This document shows positions 1 to 11,959 of a stretch of DNA of 21,205 nt, piece after piece. The position numbers were made by a program, and so were the translations under genes. The DNA comes from Chromera velia (taxonomy: Eukaryota; Sar; Chromeraceae). Within the stretch, counting starts at the first letter, position 1. The number at the start of each line of letters is the position of its first letter. The DNA lies in contig JAHBMJ010001288.1 in assembly GCA_018398765.1 (NCBI GenBank), forward strand, positions 11,566 through 32,770. Reading direction: 5' to 3'. A model generated the notes under the pieces. That model made no database searches and was not told the DNA's origin. It saw only the letters and a program-made list of their open reading frames with translations.

Positions 1-19
1 CCCTCCTGCCTGCCTGCAG

Positions 20-1993
20 GTACCACCCAGCACTCCACGCAGGCGACGACGAGAGCTGGAACTTTCAGTGGATCGACTGCGACAACAGAGACGACTGCCT
101 CCTTGCCTTTTTGAGGAAGTGGGGGGAGTGGTACAATGATATCCTCGTCGTCATCAACTGGTCTGGCAAGGCGTACTGGAGGTAGGTAGGTCTGTTTGGC
201 TGTTGGTCCGTTTGTCTTTTTTTGCCTTCTTGTTTTTTTGTTTGTTTGGACGTCTCTAGGCGGTGTGGAGGGCAGCGGTCCCCGCGCACAGACAGACACT
301 CTCTCTTTCTCTCTCTCTCTCTCACACACACACACCCGTGGAGAGAGAAGGTAGAGAAAGCGGAAGTGAGGGCCTCTTCCTTCTGTTTGTTTTTGCTCAA
401 CAGACAGACACCGTCTCTCGTCACCTCAGTCAGACCCGTCACGTCCTTCCTTCCAGAAGTTTTCCTTCCTGAGACGGATAGATCGCTGCCCCCCCCCCGG
501 GGACTTACTCTGTTCTCACTCACGACGAAGTGGATTGATTATCCTCCATGCAGATTTGCCCCACAGACACACACTTGCTCCCTTTGTTCCTGTTCTCTTC
601 CTTTCCCCCCTCCTCATGTTCTCTCCCCCCCCCTTCTTGCCTGCCTGCCCGCCTGCAGATACCCTATCGGGGTTCCTCATGGGGGCGAGTGGGAGGTGCT
701 CCTGAACTCTGATGACTGGAGGTGGGGGGGAGGGGGGGGCAGTTGAACTTTTCTGGGGGGGGGGGGCAGTTGGAGAAGATGGGGGAAGCAGACAGACGCA
801 AAGGTGGAGAGAGGAGAGAGAGCGTTGAAAGGAAAAACGGAGGAGAATGGAGAGAGAGATCGTCTGGGGTTTTGGTGTTCATTCAGTGACAAAATAAATT
901 GTTGTTGCCATTTTTTTTTTGTCAAGAGAGGTGGCGCTCCCTCCTCTTGAGACCGTCCCTCCCCTTCCCCCCTGTATCCTCTATTTTTGATGCTTTTGTT
1001 TCGTTCGCCCTTCTCTGATTGTCTTCCCTTCCTGTGACGACATTCTCTTGACTGAAAAGAAAAGAAAGGAAAAGAAAGGAAAGGGGACCGTTGACCTCTC
1101 CAATGGCTTCCTTTCCTTTTGCCCCCATCGCCGCGTCTTTCCTCCCTCTCTGTATATCCGTCTGTTTCTGTCTGTCTGAGTGTCTGTCTGTTTGCCCATG
1201 TTGACATTGAGTGAAGAGAAGGAAAAGCAAATGTAGTCTGTTGAGTCGCTCCCTCCCTCCCTTCGCTCCTCCCTTGCAGGTACGGAGGGACCATGTACGG
1301 GCCCGGTAACCTCTCGCGGATCGGAACCACACAGGGAGGCAGGTGGGCAGGGATGGGCACCGGTTTGTTCGTTCGTTCGTTCGTTCGTTCGTTCAGTCTG
1401 CCGGCCAGCATGCCCGTCTGCCCGGCGGCCTTGCGGGGCCACAGAGGGAGGGCAGCAGGCGGGGTGGGAAGGAAGGAAGGAAGGCATTCTTGTGGGATTG
1501 CGCGGCAGGATTCGTTCTCTGTTTTGCGTCTGTCTGCGTTTGTTTGCACCTGCTTCTCCTCCTACCCTCCCCTGTCTGTCTGTTTGTCCGTCTGTGAGTC
1601 TGCAGACTGGGTTGGCCCTACTGCCTCTGGATGGACATCCCCCCTTTCTCGGCACTCTTCCTGAGGGCCCCCCAGCCCCCCGAGGCCGAGAAGGCAAGGG
1701 AGGAAGAGGCCGCGGCCCTCGAGCAAGCCTCAGAGCTCAGGAAGGCGAAGGTCGCTGCAATGAAGGCGAAGGATGCCTCTTCCTCTTCCACCTCCGCCCC
1801 TGCTGCCGTCTCAACTGCCGCCAACGGAAAGGCAGCAGCAGGTCAGGGACAGTCAGTGAAGGCCAACGGCACCCACGCGCCTCCTGCGTTGAAGGGAGAG
1901 GGTTCGAAGGCAAATGGGGAGCCCTCTGGACAGCGCGCGAACGGCGATGCGCAGCTGAACGGCACAGCGGAGAAGACCACAAAGGCATCTTAA
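20..1993 (+). CDS. glgB: 1,4-alpha-glucan branching enzyme (bacterial GlgB type), C-terminal four exons, 5' partial
   Basis: The enzyme family makes alpha-1,6 branches in glycogen or starch. Only the C-terminal all-beta domain is in the window. Exons read 20–181, 659–721, 1280–1342 and 1606–1993 (stop TAA 1991–1993). All internal junctions are phase 2 and rebuild an Arg codon (AG|A or AG|G); introns are 477, 558 and 263 nt and end in GCAG. The joined protein has the family order: ALHAGDDESWNFQWID, then LLAFLRKW, ILVVINWSG, YPIGVPHGGEWEVLLNSD, YGGTMYGPGN and a closing MDIPPFSALFL. This matches bacterial GlgB (ALHE..., FLR, VVxNF, GVPxxGxWxExLNSD, YGG, GN, PP) better than plant-type branching enzymes. 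After about residue APQPPE comes an odd tail of about 100 residues rich in Ala, Lys, Ser and Gly, with a short charged helix. A related GH13 enzyme is the main alternative. The catalytic barrel lies upstream of position 1. Confidence 0.78.
1367..1394. repeat. (GTTC)7 microsatellite in intron
   Basis: Seven tandem GTTC copies lie just after the donor of the third visible intron of the branching-enzyme gene. Other introns in this window are also rich in four-base pyrimidine repeats. Confidence 0.9.
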
Positions 1994-2541
1994 AAGGGAG
2001 GGAGGAGAAAAGGACAGGCGCGAGGAGATATAAAAAGAGAAACAGATTTTTCTTCCTTCCTTTTTGACTGAAAGAAAGAAAGAGGGGGGCGCTTCTCTCT
2101 GATACACGAAGAAAAGAAAAAGAGAAGAGAAGAGGAACGACTTCAGCTGTATCTGGGGTGATCTTCGTTGGGTTTCGGATGGAGGGTGTGAGTGAGAGCT
2201 TTTTGTTGTTTGTTTGTTTGATACAAATCCATGTTTGTCTGTCTGTCGGTCATGTGTGTTTTTCTGTCCTTGTTTCTTCAGCTGCATGGTCTGTCAGGGA
2301 GAGGGAGCGAGAGATTTTTTTTGTACTTGTGACCTGTGAGTGAGTGAGTGGGTGAGTGGGCGGGCGGGTGAGTGAGTGACGATTTTTCTTCCTCTTCTTT
2401 TTCTGCTGTCAGCTTGGCGTTTTGTAAAAGAGGACAAACGCGAAGACAAAACGAACCGCTGCTCTCTCTCTTCCTCCCTCGATTTATGCTTGGTCCACTT
2501 GTCTGGTTGGCCTGCAGGGGGGGTGTACCAACAAACGCTCT

Positions 2542-2577
<36 letters not shown>

Positions 2578-2586
2578 TGTATGTGT

Positions 2587-2622
<36 letters not shown>

Positions 2623-4880
2623 CGTGTATGTGTCTGTTGGACGCGTGTAGATTTTTTTGCGTCCTTTCTTCCTCTGTTTCTCTTTCTTTCTGTCTTTCTT
2701 TTCTTTCTTTTCGTCTTTCCTGTCTTTCTTTCTGTCTCTCTTTCTTAGTCTTTGCGTTTGGTTGACTGGAGGATCAGTTTCCTTCACTCACTTAATCGGC
2801 CCGTCTGTCTGCTGCTGTTTAGAACAGATGATCCTACTGGCGGGCGTTCACTCACTTGCATCCACAACCACTCACTCACATGTGAGGCCGGAAGGAAGGG
2901 AAGCACACTGGTGTGTTTGTAGTTTGAAGGGCATTTCATCCATTTTTCTATCGATAGGTGGGTAGACAGGAAGGAGCGTTCGTGTTCATGCAAACCATGC
3001 GATGAAGATGAAAGAAAGAAACAATGAAGGAAGCGAGGAAGGTCGATGTAGATTGATGAACCTGAATGAATGAGTAGGTAGGCAGGCAGTCTGTCTTTCT
3101 CCTTCTTTAGGTCGGTCAAAGGATCACACTGGCAGGAAGGACTTTGTGCAAACACAGCATGCATGCACGTGGATCTGGTTGAGGGGGCCAAAAGTTGCTC
3201 TCTCTCTCTCTCTGTCCTTCCCCCCCCGCTACCGTTCGACTGGTGTACTCGTTTCTCCTTGTCTTCGTCTGCAGCCTGCATAGTTGGTTGGCGGATTTTT
3301 TTGTTGTGTCGATCGATAAATGTATGTCATCATCCGATAGTAGTTAGTAGTAGCGGTCTTGCGGCCGGGTTGCCAGTTTCCCTCCTCCCCTCCCCTGCCT
3401 CTCTCTCTTTCATTTGCATGGCACGCCTTCGTGATCCATCTGTCGGTCTTCTTTTCTCTTTCTAGGTCCATTATGCGACGAAGAAGCGAAAGCAATGCAT
3501 ACCTACCCTTCTACCTCCTGCCTGTTTTGAATTGTGGGGTGGGAGGGTCAACGGTGGAAGCAGAAAACGAGACGGAAGAGGGACTTTGGGTAAATTTTGA
3601 AAACGTGTGAACTGAACGGGTGCATGCACAAAGCCCATTGAAATACAGCAAGCATCGATCGATCATCTGTTGGATGTATGGATGGATGGCTTTTTGAAAG
3701 CCAGACACAGAGAGAAACCCTTCGCGTCGCCTTTTGAAGTGAAACCAAAGCAGAAAGACCTCCACAGATCTGCTCATGCATGTGCTTTTTTTATTTTCTC
3801 TTCTGTCAGCCTGTCTGTGTGTTTGTCTGCCCGTCTGACTGTGTGTCTGATCGCGTGTGAGGCATCTTTCTCTTCCTCTTCTTCATTGCATTCTTCTCTG
3901 TCTTCACCTTTCCTGAAAGTCCGTCCCCTTCTCTCTCTCCTCTCCTCGCCGCCCCGTCGACAGACTCTGTGAGGTGCAAAGGCAAGAAGACAATTGAGGA
4001 TGGGAAAAAGACTCCCTCCCTCCTGAGTTTCTTCTCTTCTTCGTGTCGGGTCGTGTCGGGAAGATGACAGCCGAAGTTCGTTGTTGACTGCATGCAAAAA
4101 AGAAGTGCACAGACAGACACAACAAACAAGAGAGAGACTGGCAAGGTGGTAGGCCTATCTCTCCCTCAGAATTCTCTCTGGCACCGATGCGCTTCCCCTC
4201 CCCTCCGCAAGACTGGCTAACAGGCACCTTTTTTGTTTTAAAAAGAACAAACGACAGAGACACAGAGATGATGCGACTGACACACCCATCCTGATTCAAC
4301 CGCTCTCACTTCAACCCTCCGTCCATTTTTTTTTTCGCCTCTTCAAGCGATTCACCTCTGCCCTTTTCTCCCCTTCTCTCTCCAATCTTCTGTATTCTGT
4401 ATCGGATTGATGTTGCTGCTCTTCCTGTGTTCCGTCTCGCCGTTCCTTCACCGGTCTGTCATTTTTTGGTCTGCCCCCTCAATTTGAGAGAGAGAGTCCT
4501 GTCTGCCTTCGTTGAAAAGTTTTGGCAGCGAAAAGGCTGGCAAGGCAGGCAGGGGGGGTGCAGTTGTCCCACTAGATTCATTCTGTTCATGTCCATTCGA
4601 CTTGACCGACCGACCGTCTCACCTTCAACCGCAACCATGTTTCCTCCTTGGCATCGATCCTTTCTTGTGTCCATGCATGCGGTTTTTGCTTGAAGGCCGA
4701 TGAATGCGTGAAGGCAAGGCAACCAAAGAAAGCATCAAAACATGGATATCAAACTTTAGCGGAAAAAGAAAGAGGACAAAGTTACCTTTGCATGCTTTCT
4801 GTCTATCTTCTTCCAGTTCTGCGATACAAATAGCAAAATGCAATCATGTCATGGCGTCCTTGGACGCGCGTTACCTTTTT
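1994..4880. other. Gene-free stretch, pyrimidine/TG-rich, low complexity
   Basis: This follows the branching-enzyme stop codon and probably begins with its 3' UTR. It holds homopolymer runs, TTTC/TGTC-rich tracts, a long TG tract at 2542–2620 and purine-rich stretches. Open frames here are short, made of simple-sequence residues, and show no domain. I see no convincing exon on either strand. Several TGCATGCA palindromes occur (3157–3167, 3621–3628, 4089–4096, 4674–4680, 4790–4795). Confidence 0.6.
2542..2620. repeat. (TG)n microsatellite, about 79 nt, with ATG interruptions
   Basis: Alternating TG tract interrupted three times by ATG (near 2570, 2580 and 2590). It gives spurious Cys-Val frames on one strand and Thr-His frames on the other. 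Confidence 0.95.
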
Positions 4881-6150
4881 GTCCTTCTCACGCAACTTTA
4901 TTCGACAGTAATTTCAATTTCTTCTCAATTAATATCTTGAATTGCATTGAAATATCGTGATATCTTACATCTTCAAGTTGTCAATATCATGTAACTCAGA
5001 CCGTCTCACAACGCATAAATTTTGAGTTGAGTTCCCAATTGTTTTTCCAGGTTCCGGAAATTTTATTTCATAAGTTCAGAGGAACTAGACTTTATGAAAA
5101 AGTGGGATTTTTTACTAAAATTTGGTCTAAAAATAGAAAAAACTCCAGTATACAGAGTCAGAAGTTCAAATTTGTTATGCTATGACTATGACTATGACAG
5201 GCCATCGTCATCCATATCCAGAGCTAGCTGGATACTTCTAACGTTAGGCAGGGAAAAGTTGTTATTTTTTAGGATGCCACGCTACACTGCCTGAATCAAC
5301 AGTGATTCAACACTTCAAATCAAAAGCTTCAATCTCTGGAGAGGCATGCATGCTTCTTTATCAAAGCTGCTAGCTAAGAGCTAGGCTAAGAGCTTTAAGT
5401 GTGCTTTTGTATGCCCATGAGTATGTGACATGATTTAATTTTTATCATGTTTCATATGACGTACGTTATACTATCAGGATTGTATTATAGGATTACATTA
5501 TATTCAGGGCCGGAGCCCTAGACCTGCGTGCCAGTTATCTGACGTCCGCCTTGAATCATATGTACTATCATATATCACTATAACGCACGAAATTTCAGTT
5601 AACTTCAATAAAAAAAAATTAAAAATTTTGTACAATACTGATTCTACTACTACTAAAGACTACTAAGTATAGCTTTACAGCTTGAGCTTGAACTGAGAGT
5701 GACTCAATCAACGTAGTTGGAGATTCAATGGAGAATTGTTTTTCTTAGGTTTTTGTATACACGTTGAATTGATAAAAAAAAAAAATACTCCGAAGTGTAC
5801 TTACACATTTGAAACACATTAAAGCGCACTCTATAGAACAATCTCTCTACACAATAAATTAAATGTTTTTAATGACTGTCTCAAGCTACCTCAAGCGGTT
5901 TCTTGCTGAAATTAAAAACTGAATGTAAAGATAAAGACTGTCAGCCGTTCTATTGATATGCATGTAGACGGCAACTTAAGTGATTGAGGGTTTTGTTATA
6001 TGTATGCCGCGTCCCCATATACAAGGGGCGGATCTAGCCTAGTTTGTCCGATTGTCTAACAGCGCGTCTGTTCATCGATTACTTTCAATGCGTGGCTCAT
6101 CACTCAGGCCCTCAACTGCAAGATAGCACTTGACCGTTGAATGTGACGAG
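4880..6150. other. AT-rich island, no gene recognised
   Basis: Base composition changes sharply near 4880 from pyrimidine-rich, GC-moderate DNA to AT-rich DNA with many in-frame stops. No protein-coding segment is evident. It contains two sequences resembling hAT-transposon ends (5505–5520 and 6022–6042), a GCATGCATGC palindrome at 5344–5353 and a TGATTGAGGGTTTT motif at 5981–5994. It could be a decayed mobile element, or simply the non-transcribed spacer between two + strand genes. Confidence 0.45.
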
Positions 6151-6575
6151 TGGCGCGATGTGCGACGGGCACCCCGCCCTCGGGAGGACCCAACCTCTGG
6201 ATGGTCTTGCAGTCCTTAATTGGGCCATCCTTGGGCCCCGAAGCTTGCTACTGCATGGTTATACCTCTCGCTTGTATTAATATATATATGATGATTGAGG
6301 GTTTTTTCATGCATGCTTGTATCGATATATTTCTTGAGGGTTATAATTCGGGGTGTCTGGCGCTTTACTACTTCACCCCCCCGAAACGAGGAGGCTCAGA
6401 GCAGACGTATGTGAACAGTGTCACAGCTGACTCTGATCCTTTCGAGACTTCAGAGCCCACTTCGTGTGCGTCCGTATCATTGCTACGACTGTTGTTCACG
6501 TACAGAGTGCTGCCACATCCAAGAAGATGTTCTCCCACTGAAAAAACTGTCAAGCTCCTGCAGAAATAAGGGCAC
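6150..6575 (+). promoter_or_regulatory. Presumed promoter/5' UTR region of the RAP-like gene
   Basis: This is the sequence before the ATG at 6576. It contains a TATA-like run (TTAATATATATATG, 6278–6291), directly followed by TGATTGAGGGTTTTTT (6292–6307) and CATGCATGC (6308–6316). A transcription start near there would give a 5' UTR of roughly 250 nt. The start site itself cannot be read from sequence. An open frame at 6150–6569 shows no domain and is not called a gene. Confidence 0.3.
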
Positions 6576-9208
6576 ATGCAAGCTGGCCAGTTCGTGGGAG
6601 CTGCTGTTTTTTTACTCGTTCCCTTGCTCGTTGATGCCTTTGTCCATCTGCAACCCCGTCTCTGTTCACCGGGTTGTGTCTCTCTGCTCTCTGAAGTGCC
6701 GTCTCCGTCTCCGCTCCTTCCTCCTAGAGGCACATGCGCACTGGGTGTGAAAGCACAGCAGCAGCCCCGATCCATAGTGTCAGCTGCTGTCGCAGGAAAC
6801 AGTGGCAGCTTCAGGAAAGATGAACACGCGGGGGAAGGCCTAAAACACCCGAAGCGTCAGGCCGCTAAGACGAAACAAGTCGAGGAGGAGACGGCCGAAG
6901 AAGAAGAAAGGGAAGGTGAGGCAGAAGACCTCGAGTCCCTCTTCTCTCTTGAGGATCCCCCTTCTCCTATCCCACTTTCTGATCGCCCTACCGTTCCTTC
7001 TTCGCCTATCCCCTCTTTTCTCCGGGAAAAAGGAGGAGGAGAGGATTCTTCTGTCGGAGAGACACAGAAGGAGACGGCGACTGGACGCGTACTCGAGGCA
7101 CTCGTCTGGATGAACCGGGAGAGAGTCAGAGAGAGAGCTGGGGACCTAGATAGGGTCAGAAAGAAACAACGTAAAAAGAGGGAATGGAAGAGAAAGGTAG
7201 TTGCCGAGATTTTTCAAGATTCAAAGTTTTTGAAAGCGTTGCAGCAGGCGCGTGCGGAAGTACAGCAATGGGCGCTCTCTCTTGCTGCACGGGAGGGGGG
7301 CGCCCCCCCAGCTTCCTCTCTCTTCCCTTCATCTAGTTCGCTCGTAGAACTGCTCTCAGAGACCCTCCGTTTCTCTCAGGAGACTGTTCCATCCTTTGAC
7401 GAATCCTTTCGAGTGGGCGAACGCCTGTCTCAACTCTTGAGGCGTTCTTCTTCTCCTTCTTTGAAAGGGGTGCGTCCTTCTTCCCCAGAGGAGAGGGAGA
7501 AAGACAGACTTTTAGCCAAAAAAGAGAGAGAGACTTCAGAGGTGTGGGGTAGAAAGGAAGGTGCAGAGAAAGTGCTGCTCTTTCTGCCGTCTGATGAAAC
7601 AATCGAAGGAGAGAAAGAGAGCGGGAATACTACAGATAAACGGAATGCGGAGGAAGAAGACAAAAACCGCGCTGTTGAGGAAAGGGAAAAAAGAGAAGAG
7701 GGAATAGGAGAAAGTGTAGAAGAAGTTCTCACCTCATTTCTGCTATCCCTTCTGGAAGCAATCGGCCTTTTGGGGCCTTCCGGAGGCCCCGAGGTGGAGA
7801 TGGTTAAGGACGAGACCATCGAAGAACTCTCTGCGCGTCTCCTGACTCTCTTCGAGAGCGCATCCACAGCCCCGGACATGAATTCAACTTCTCCCAAACA
7901 CGCTCAGAACAGTTTGAAGAGACTTTTAAATCCTCTGGCTGAAGTCATTGGAGCGGCTGTGCTGTCACGAGTGAGAGGACGCTTGTCAAGATGGAACGAA
8001 ATTGGCCCGAGGCTTGCCGCCCACTTGCGAGATGGCACGAGTGTCCCTTCTCCCCTTCTGCCCTCTGGCTTCGGCCCTTTCGGGGCCGCTCTGTCTCTTC
8101 GCGTCCTGTGGGAGGGAGGCAGATTGGACCTGCCGGTGCAGCTCCTCTGCACTTTTGTGACACGTGCAGGCAAGGAGGCGTTGCGGTCTCTGACCGACAG
8201 ATTGCTGGACGCACTAGGGTCGGTTGTGTGGGGGAGTGATTGGGAGGAAGGGAGAAAGCGGGTAGAGGATGAGGCGTTTCGTGATTGGGGCCAGGAGGGG
8301 AATCAGAATGAGCCTCCCCTTCTGTCGTACAGTGAACTTGCAGAAGCAATGAGGATGTGCGTAATGCTGCAGGGACTGTTGTTGCGACTTTCGCAGAGAG
8401 GGGTAGAGACGTTCAATCGTTGCGAGAAAATGGTCAGGAGCTTTGAGGAGATTGTTGCAAACGGATTTTCGGCATTGTCCCAAAGCGCACGTCAATCTGG
8501 CAGCAGCAGAAAAAAGAAGGAGGAGAGGGGCTTGGCACACGCTGCCACCCAGGGCGACGACCAATTAGCTCTCCTAGTCGCTTCTCTTTTGTTTTCATTT
8601 TTAAAGATGAAATCCGAATTGCCGATACGTTTTTTGGACTCCCGAGCTGAGGTCTATCCTTTGCTTCGTTGGACGACGGGTGGAAGTTTTCGTCTCTTGT
8701 GCGTATCGGAGGATGTCCTCACGCGCACTTTGCCAATGCTTAATCCATCCGAATGCGCTGAGTACGTGAGCCGGCTGCTGTACGCCTACTGTCCGGGAGA
8801 GGGGCCACGGCTGGAAAGGCGCACGGTGGCCTCCTTACCCCCTGATCTGAAACGGAGAGTCGATCAAAGCTTGCAGAGACAAAGGGGGGAAGCTGGATTG
8901 AAGAAGAAAGGGGGAGAGGAGGAAGAAGAGGAGTCGGGGAGACGAATGGGAGATCTTCTCTCCGGATCCCTCCGTTTCGGGCCTCTCTTGGCTGATCGTT
9001 TGTTTGCTTCTTCTGAGGGTTTGTCTCCTTCTCCTTCTGTGTCTCTGAATGGGAGGGAGAGCTCCCAGCTGCTCTGTGGAATGAAATTCTTCAGAGAAAG
9101 CAGCAGACTGGAGGCAGGACTAACGGTGAGTGCGCGCAATAAGAAGATGTGACAAAAAGTAGGCAGGAAGGCGTGTGTGTGTGTGTGTGTCCACTGGCGC
9201 CTTTCCTC

Positions 9209-9241
<33 letters not shown>

Positions 9242-9462
9242 ACTGGCGCCTTTCCTCCCTGTGTTTACTTTGCGACTGGGCACCTCGAAATTCACCGATT
9301 GGATTGAAAGGGGAAGGCGAGAGCTCACTCTGTGTGTGGAGGCCAGGGAGAAAAAAGGCTGCATGTATCAGAGAGAGCCTGAGGCGGAGACTCTACTTGT
9401 CGACTCTCGACAGACCGAGAGGCCTTTTTTCTCTCTCAGGCTTCTGTGCCTTCTAAAATCCA

Positions 9463-9523
<61 letters not shown>

Positions 9524-10942
9524 CCCTCCTTTCCTGCCTGCAGACTCCGAAAGATCAACTGAAAGCTCTTTCTGATGCGGACCGGAGGGTCTTCTCGCTA
9601 TCTGCGGAGGACAGGTCAAGGGAGGAGAAGATTCTCTATGGACTCCTGCAAAACGTCATGGGGGAGTTTTTTGACTCACCCCCAGATCCACCAGAGGGAT
9701 CAGAGCAGAAGGAGGGGAGAGGGAGTACGGGGGACAAAAAGCGGGAGGCTGACAAAAACGGAAGGAAGAACGAGAGGGGGGCAGATGTTGCCTCTCTTGA
9801 ATCTGTCATCGAGGCCTGTCAGTAAGTCCTTTCTTTTCTTCTTCTCTTTTCATTTCTTTTCTTCTCTTCTCTTCTATTCTATTCTATTCTCCTTTCTTCT
9901 GTTCTCTTTTCTTTTCCGATCTTTTTGTGGAACAAATCAAGTGAAGTTCGTGTTGAGCAGAAGAGAGGAAGGCTTTGGGAAGGAGGGGGGGGGGCAGCCT
10001 GCCTGAACGTGAAGGGCTCCCTCCTCTGGGGAAACTGTGAGGTAGGGAGGGAATGGAGTTGCTTGTCCAAATTTGCTTTAGTAACGTTTAAACCCCTTCT
10101 GCTTGCCCATGTGAGAAACCCTCAATTCAATTGAACTCAAAAATCCATTGTCTGCATGTCTTGTTCTTTCTCTCTCTCTTTCTCTCTCGCGCGCACGCTC
10201 TCGCTCTCTGTCCGTCTGTCTGCGCCTACGTCTGTCTCCTCCGGCCCCCTTCCGCGTTGTCTGACTATCGGAATTTTCTCTTAGTGTCCGTATGATGTTT
10301 CTTCTTGTTGTATTATTCGCCTGAAAAGAAGAAAAAAGAAGAAGAAAGAAAAAAAACAAGAAAGAAAGAAAGAAAAAAGTCGTGTAGTCTGAATGCATCT
10401 CTATTCCTCCTTCCTTCCTTCCTTCGTTCCTTCAGGCTCCTCGGCGGCTGTCCTTGGAGGTCCCTCCGAAGCTCTCTGCCCTCTCGTGGCCTTCCTCTCA
10501 CGGCTCCTCGAAACTCCGGTCTCAGTCTCCGTCGCGGCTGTCTCTGAGGGCCTTCCTGTCTCTGTCGAGACTGCCTCCCCTTCAATGACCCCCCCTACTG
10601 CCCCTCCGAAAGAAGAGGCCGAGATGGCACCTCTGCTGCTCCAAAGCCAGGGAGGGTCTCCGCCTGCCTCGGGAGGCCTTTTGAATTTGACTTTTCAGCC
10701 AGGGGAGGAGATTGTCGCAGAGACGTTCCTGAAGAAGCGGGCTGCTGCTAGGAAGCATGAGAACAAGAGCAGTAGCAGAAGCAGCAGCAGATCGTTGGCC
10801 AAGGTGCTGATCCGATTCCTCAGAGTTTGTGCTTACACAGGCGTGCACAGTCAGAGACTCCTGGTGAGAGTGCTTCTGACGATTGAAAGGGTCCGTCTGA
10901 GGGGTCAGAGAGAGAGAGAGAAAAAGAGACAGAGAGACAGAC

Positions 10943-10982
<40 letters not shown>

Positions 10983-11468
10983 CGAGAGCGAGAGCGAGAG
11001 CGAGAGCGAGAGAAACAAGGTCATTCTTCATCCTCTTTTTCCTGTCCTCTTCTTTCTTCTTACACCCATGTGGCCGGAATGTCTCGTACAATGCAGAGAA
11101 GGGGGGAGAGAGAAGCGTGTGTGTTCTTGTTTCTTCTCTGACAGTACACGCACCGATAGTCTACAGGCAATTTTTCGTTTGGAGTTGTCTTCCTCCGACT
11201 ATTTTAGACAGACACGCGTTCATTCCATTATGACAGCAGCCCAGGTTCTTCTCGCAGCTCTCCGTGCGTGCGTCAATGCATCGACTCGCCTTGAATTGAC
11301 GTTGTCCAGTTAACATCGTTCAAGCAAGTTGGATGGACTCCTTCCGTCCTCGCTGTGCGACTTGCCAAACAGTTCTCCCTTTACCTTCTTTCCGTACTTG
11401 CATTCTCTCTCTGCCGTTTCCTTTTCTTCCATGTGTGACTTCTTTTCTCCCTCACTCTCTTTCTGTGT

Positions 11469-11504
<36 letters not shown>

Positions 11505-11844
11505 TTGCAGGATCTCAGTCTGACTGACGATTGGCAAGAGAACGAATGGGAGAGCTTCTTTGTCGCCTTGATGGTGCTTCGGAGTCCTCTGGTGCCTTCT
11601 GTCGCACTTCTCTCTAGATTTCTTTCCTTCCTTCAGGCCGTCTCCCCGTCTCCCAGGAGTCTCCAAACGGTGGTGGACTCTGAGCGTCGAGTTGTGCGAT
11701 TGATGCGGTCCGTTTGGGCCCTGCTCCTCTTTCTCTCCGGGAACTCCGGAAGGTCGGTTCGTTTCTTCGTTGATTCTTTTTCATGTGGACAGACACAGGG
11801 AGGAAGGGAAATCGGTCCATTTGTCCTCTGATTTGTTTTTTCTC

Positions 11845-11885
<41 letters not shown>

Positions 11886-11924
11886 ATCTCTGTGTCTGTC
11901 TGTCTGTCTGTCTTTCTCTCTATC

Positions 11925-11959
<35 letters not shown>

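Noticed and set aside
677-1697. Long − strand open frames across the branching-enzyme introns
   Set aside because: Low-complexity Arg/Glu/Ser composition from pyrimidine-rich introns. The + strand exons with conserved motifs explain the region.
2372-2787. Open frames on both strands across the TG tract
   Set aside because: They are made of Cys-Val or Thr-His dipeptides from the microsatellite, with no protein-like sequence elsewhere.
6150-6569. + strand open frame of 139 codons just before the RAP-like gene
   Set aside because: No domain and poor composition. The downstream ATG at 6576 has a clear signal peptide, so this is probably promoter/5' UTR.
9264-9450. Possible extra exon in intron 1 of the RAP-like gene (TSKFTDWIERGRRELTL…)
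   Set aside because: It has a protein-like stretch but no pyrimidine-rich acceptor before it, and the 9125–9544 join is already in frame with good sites.
9998-10041. Candidate micro-exon in intron 2 that would correct the phase after the 9822 donor
   Set aside because: Reading through it in the required phase meets TGA at its end, so the 9818 donor is the simpler solution.
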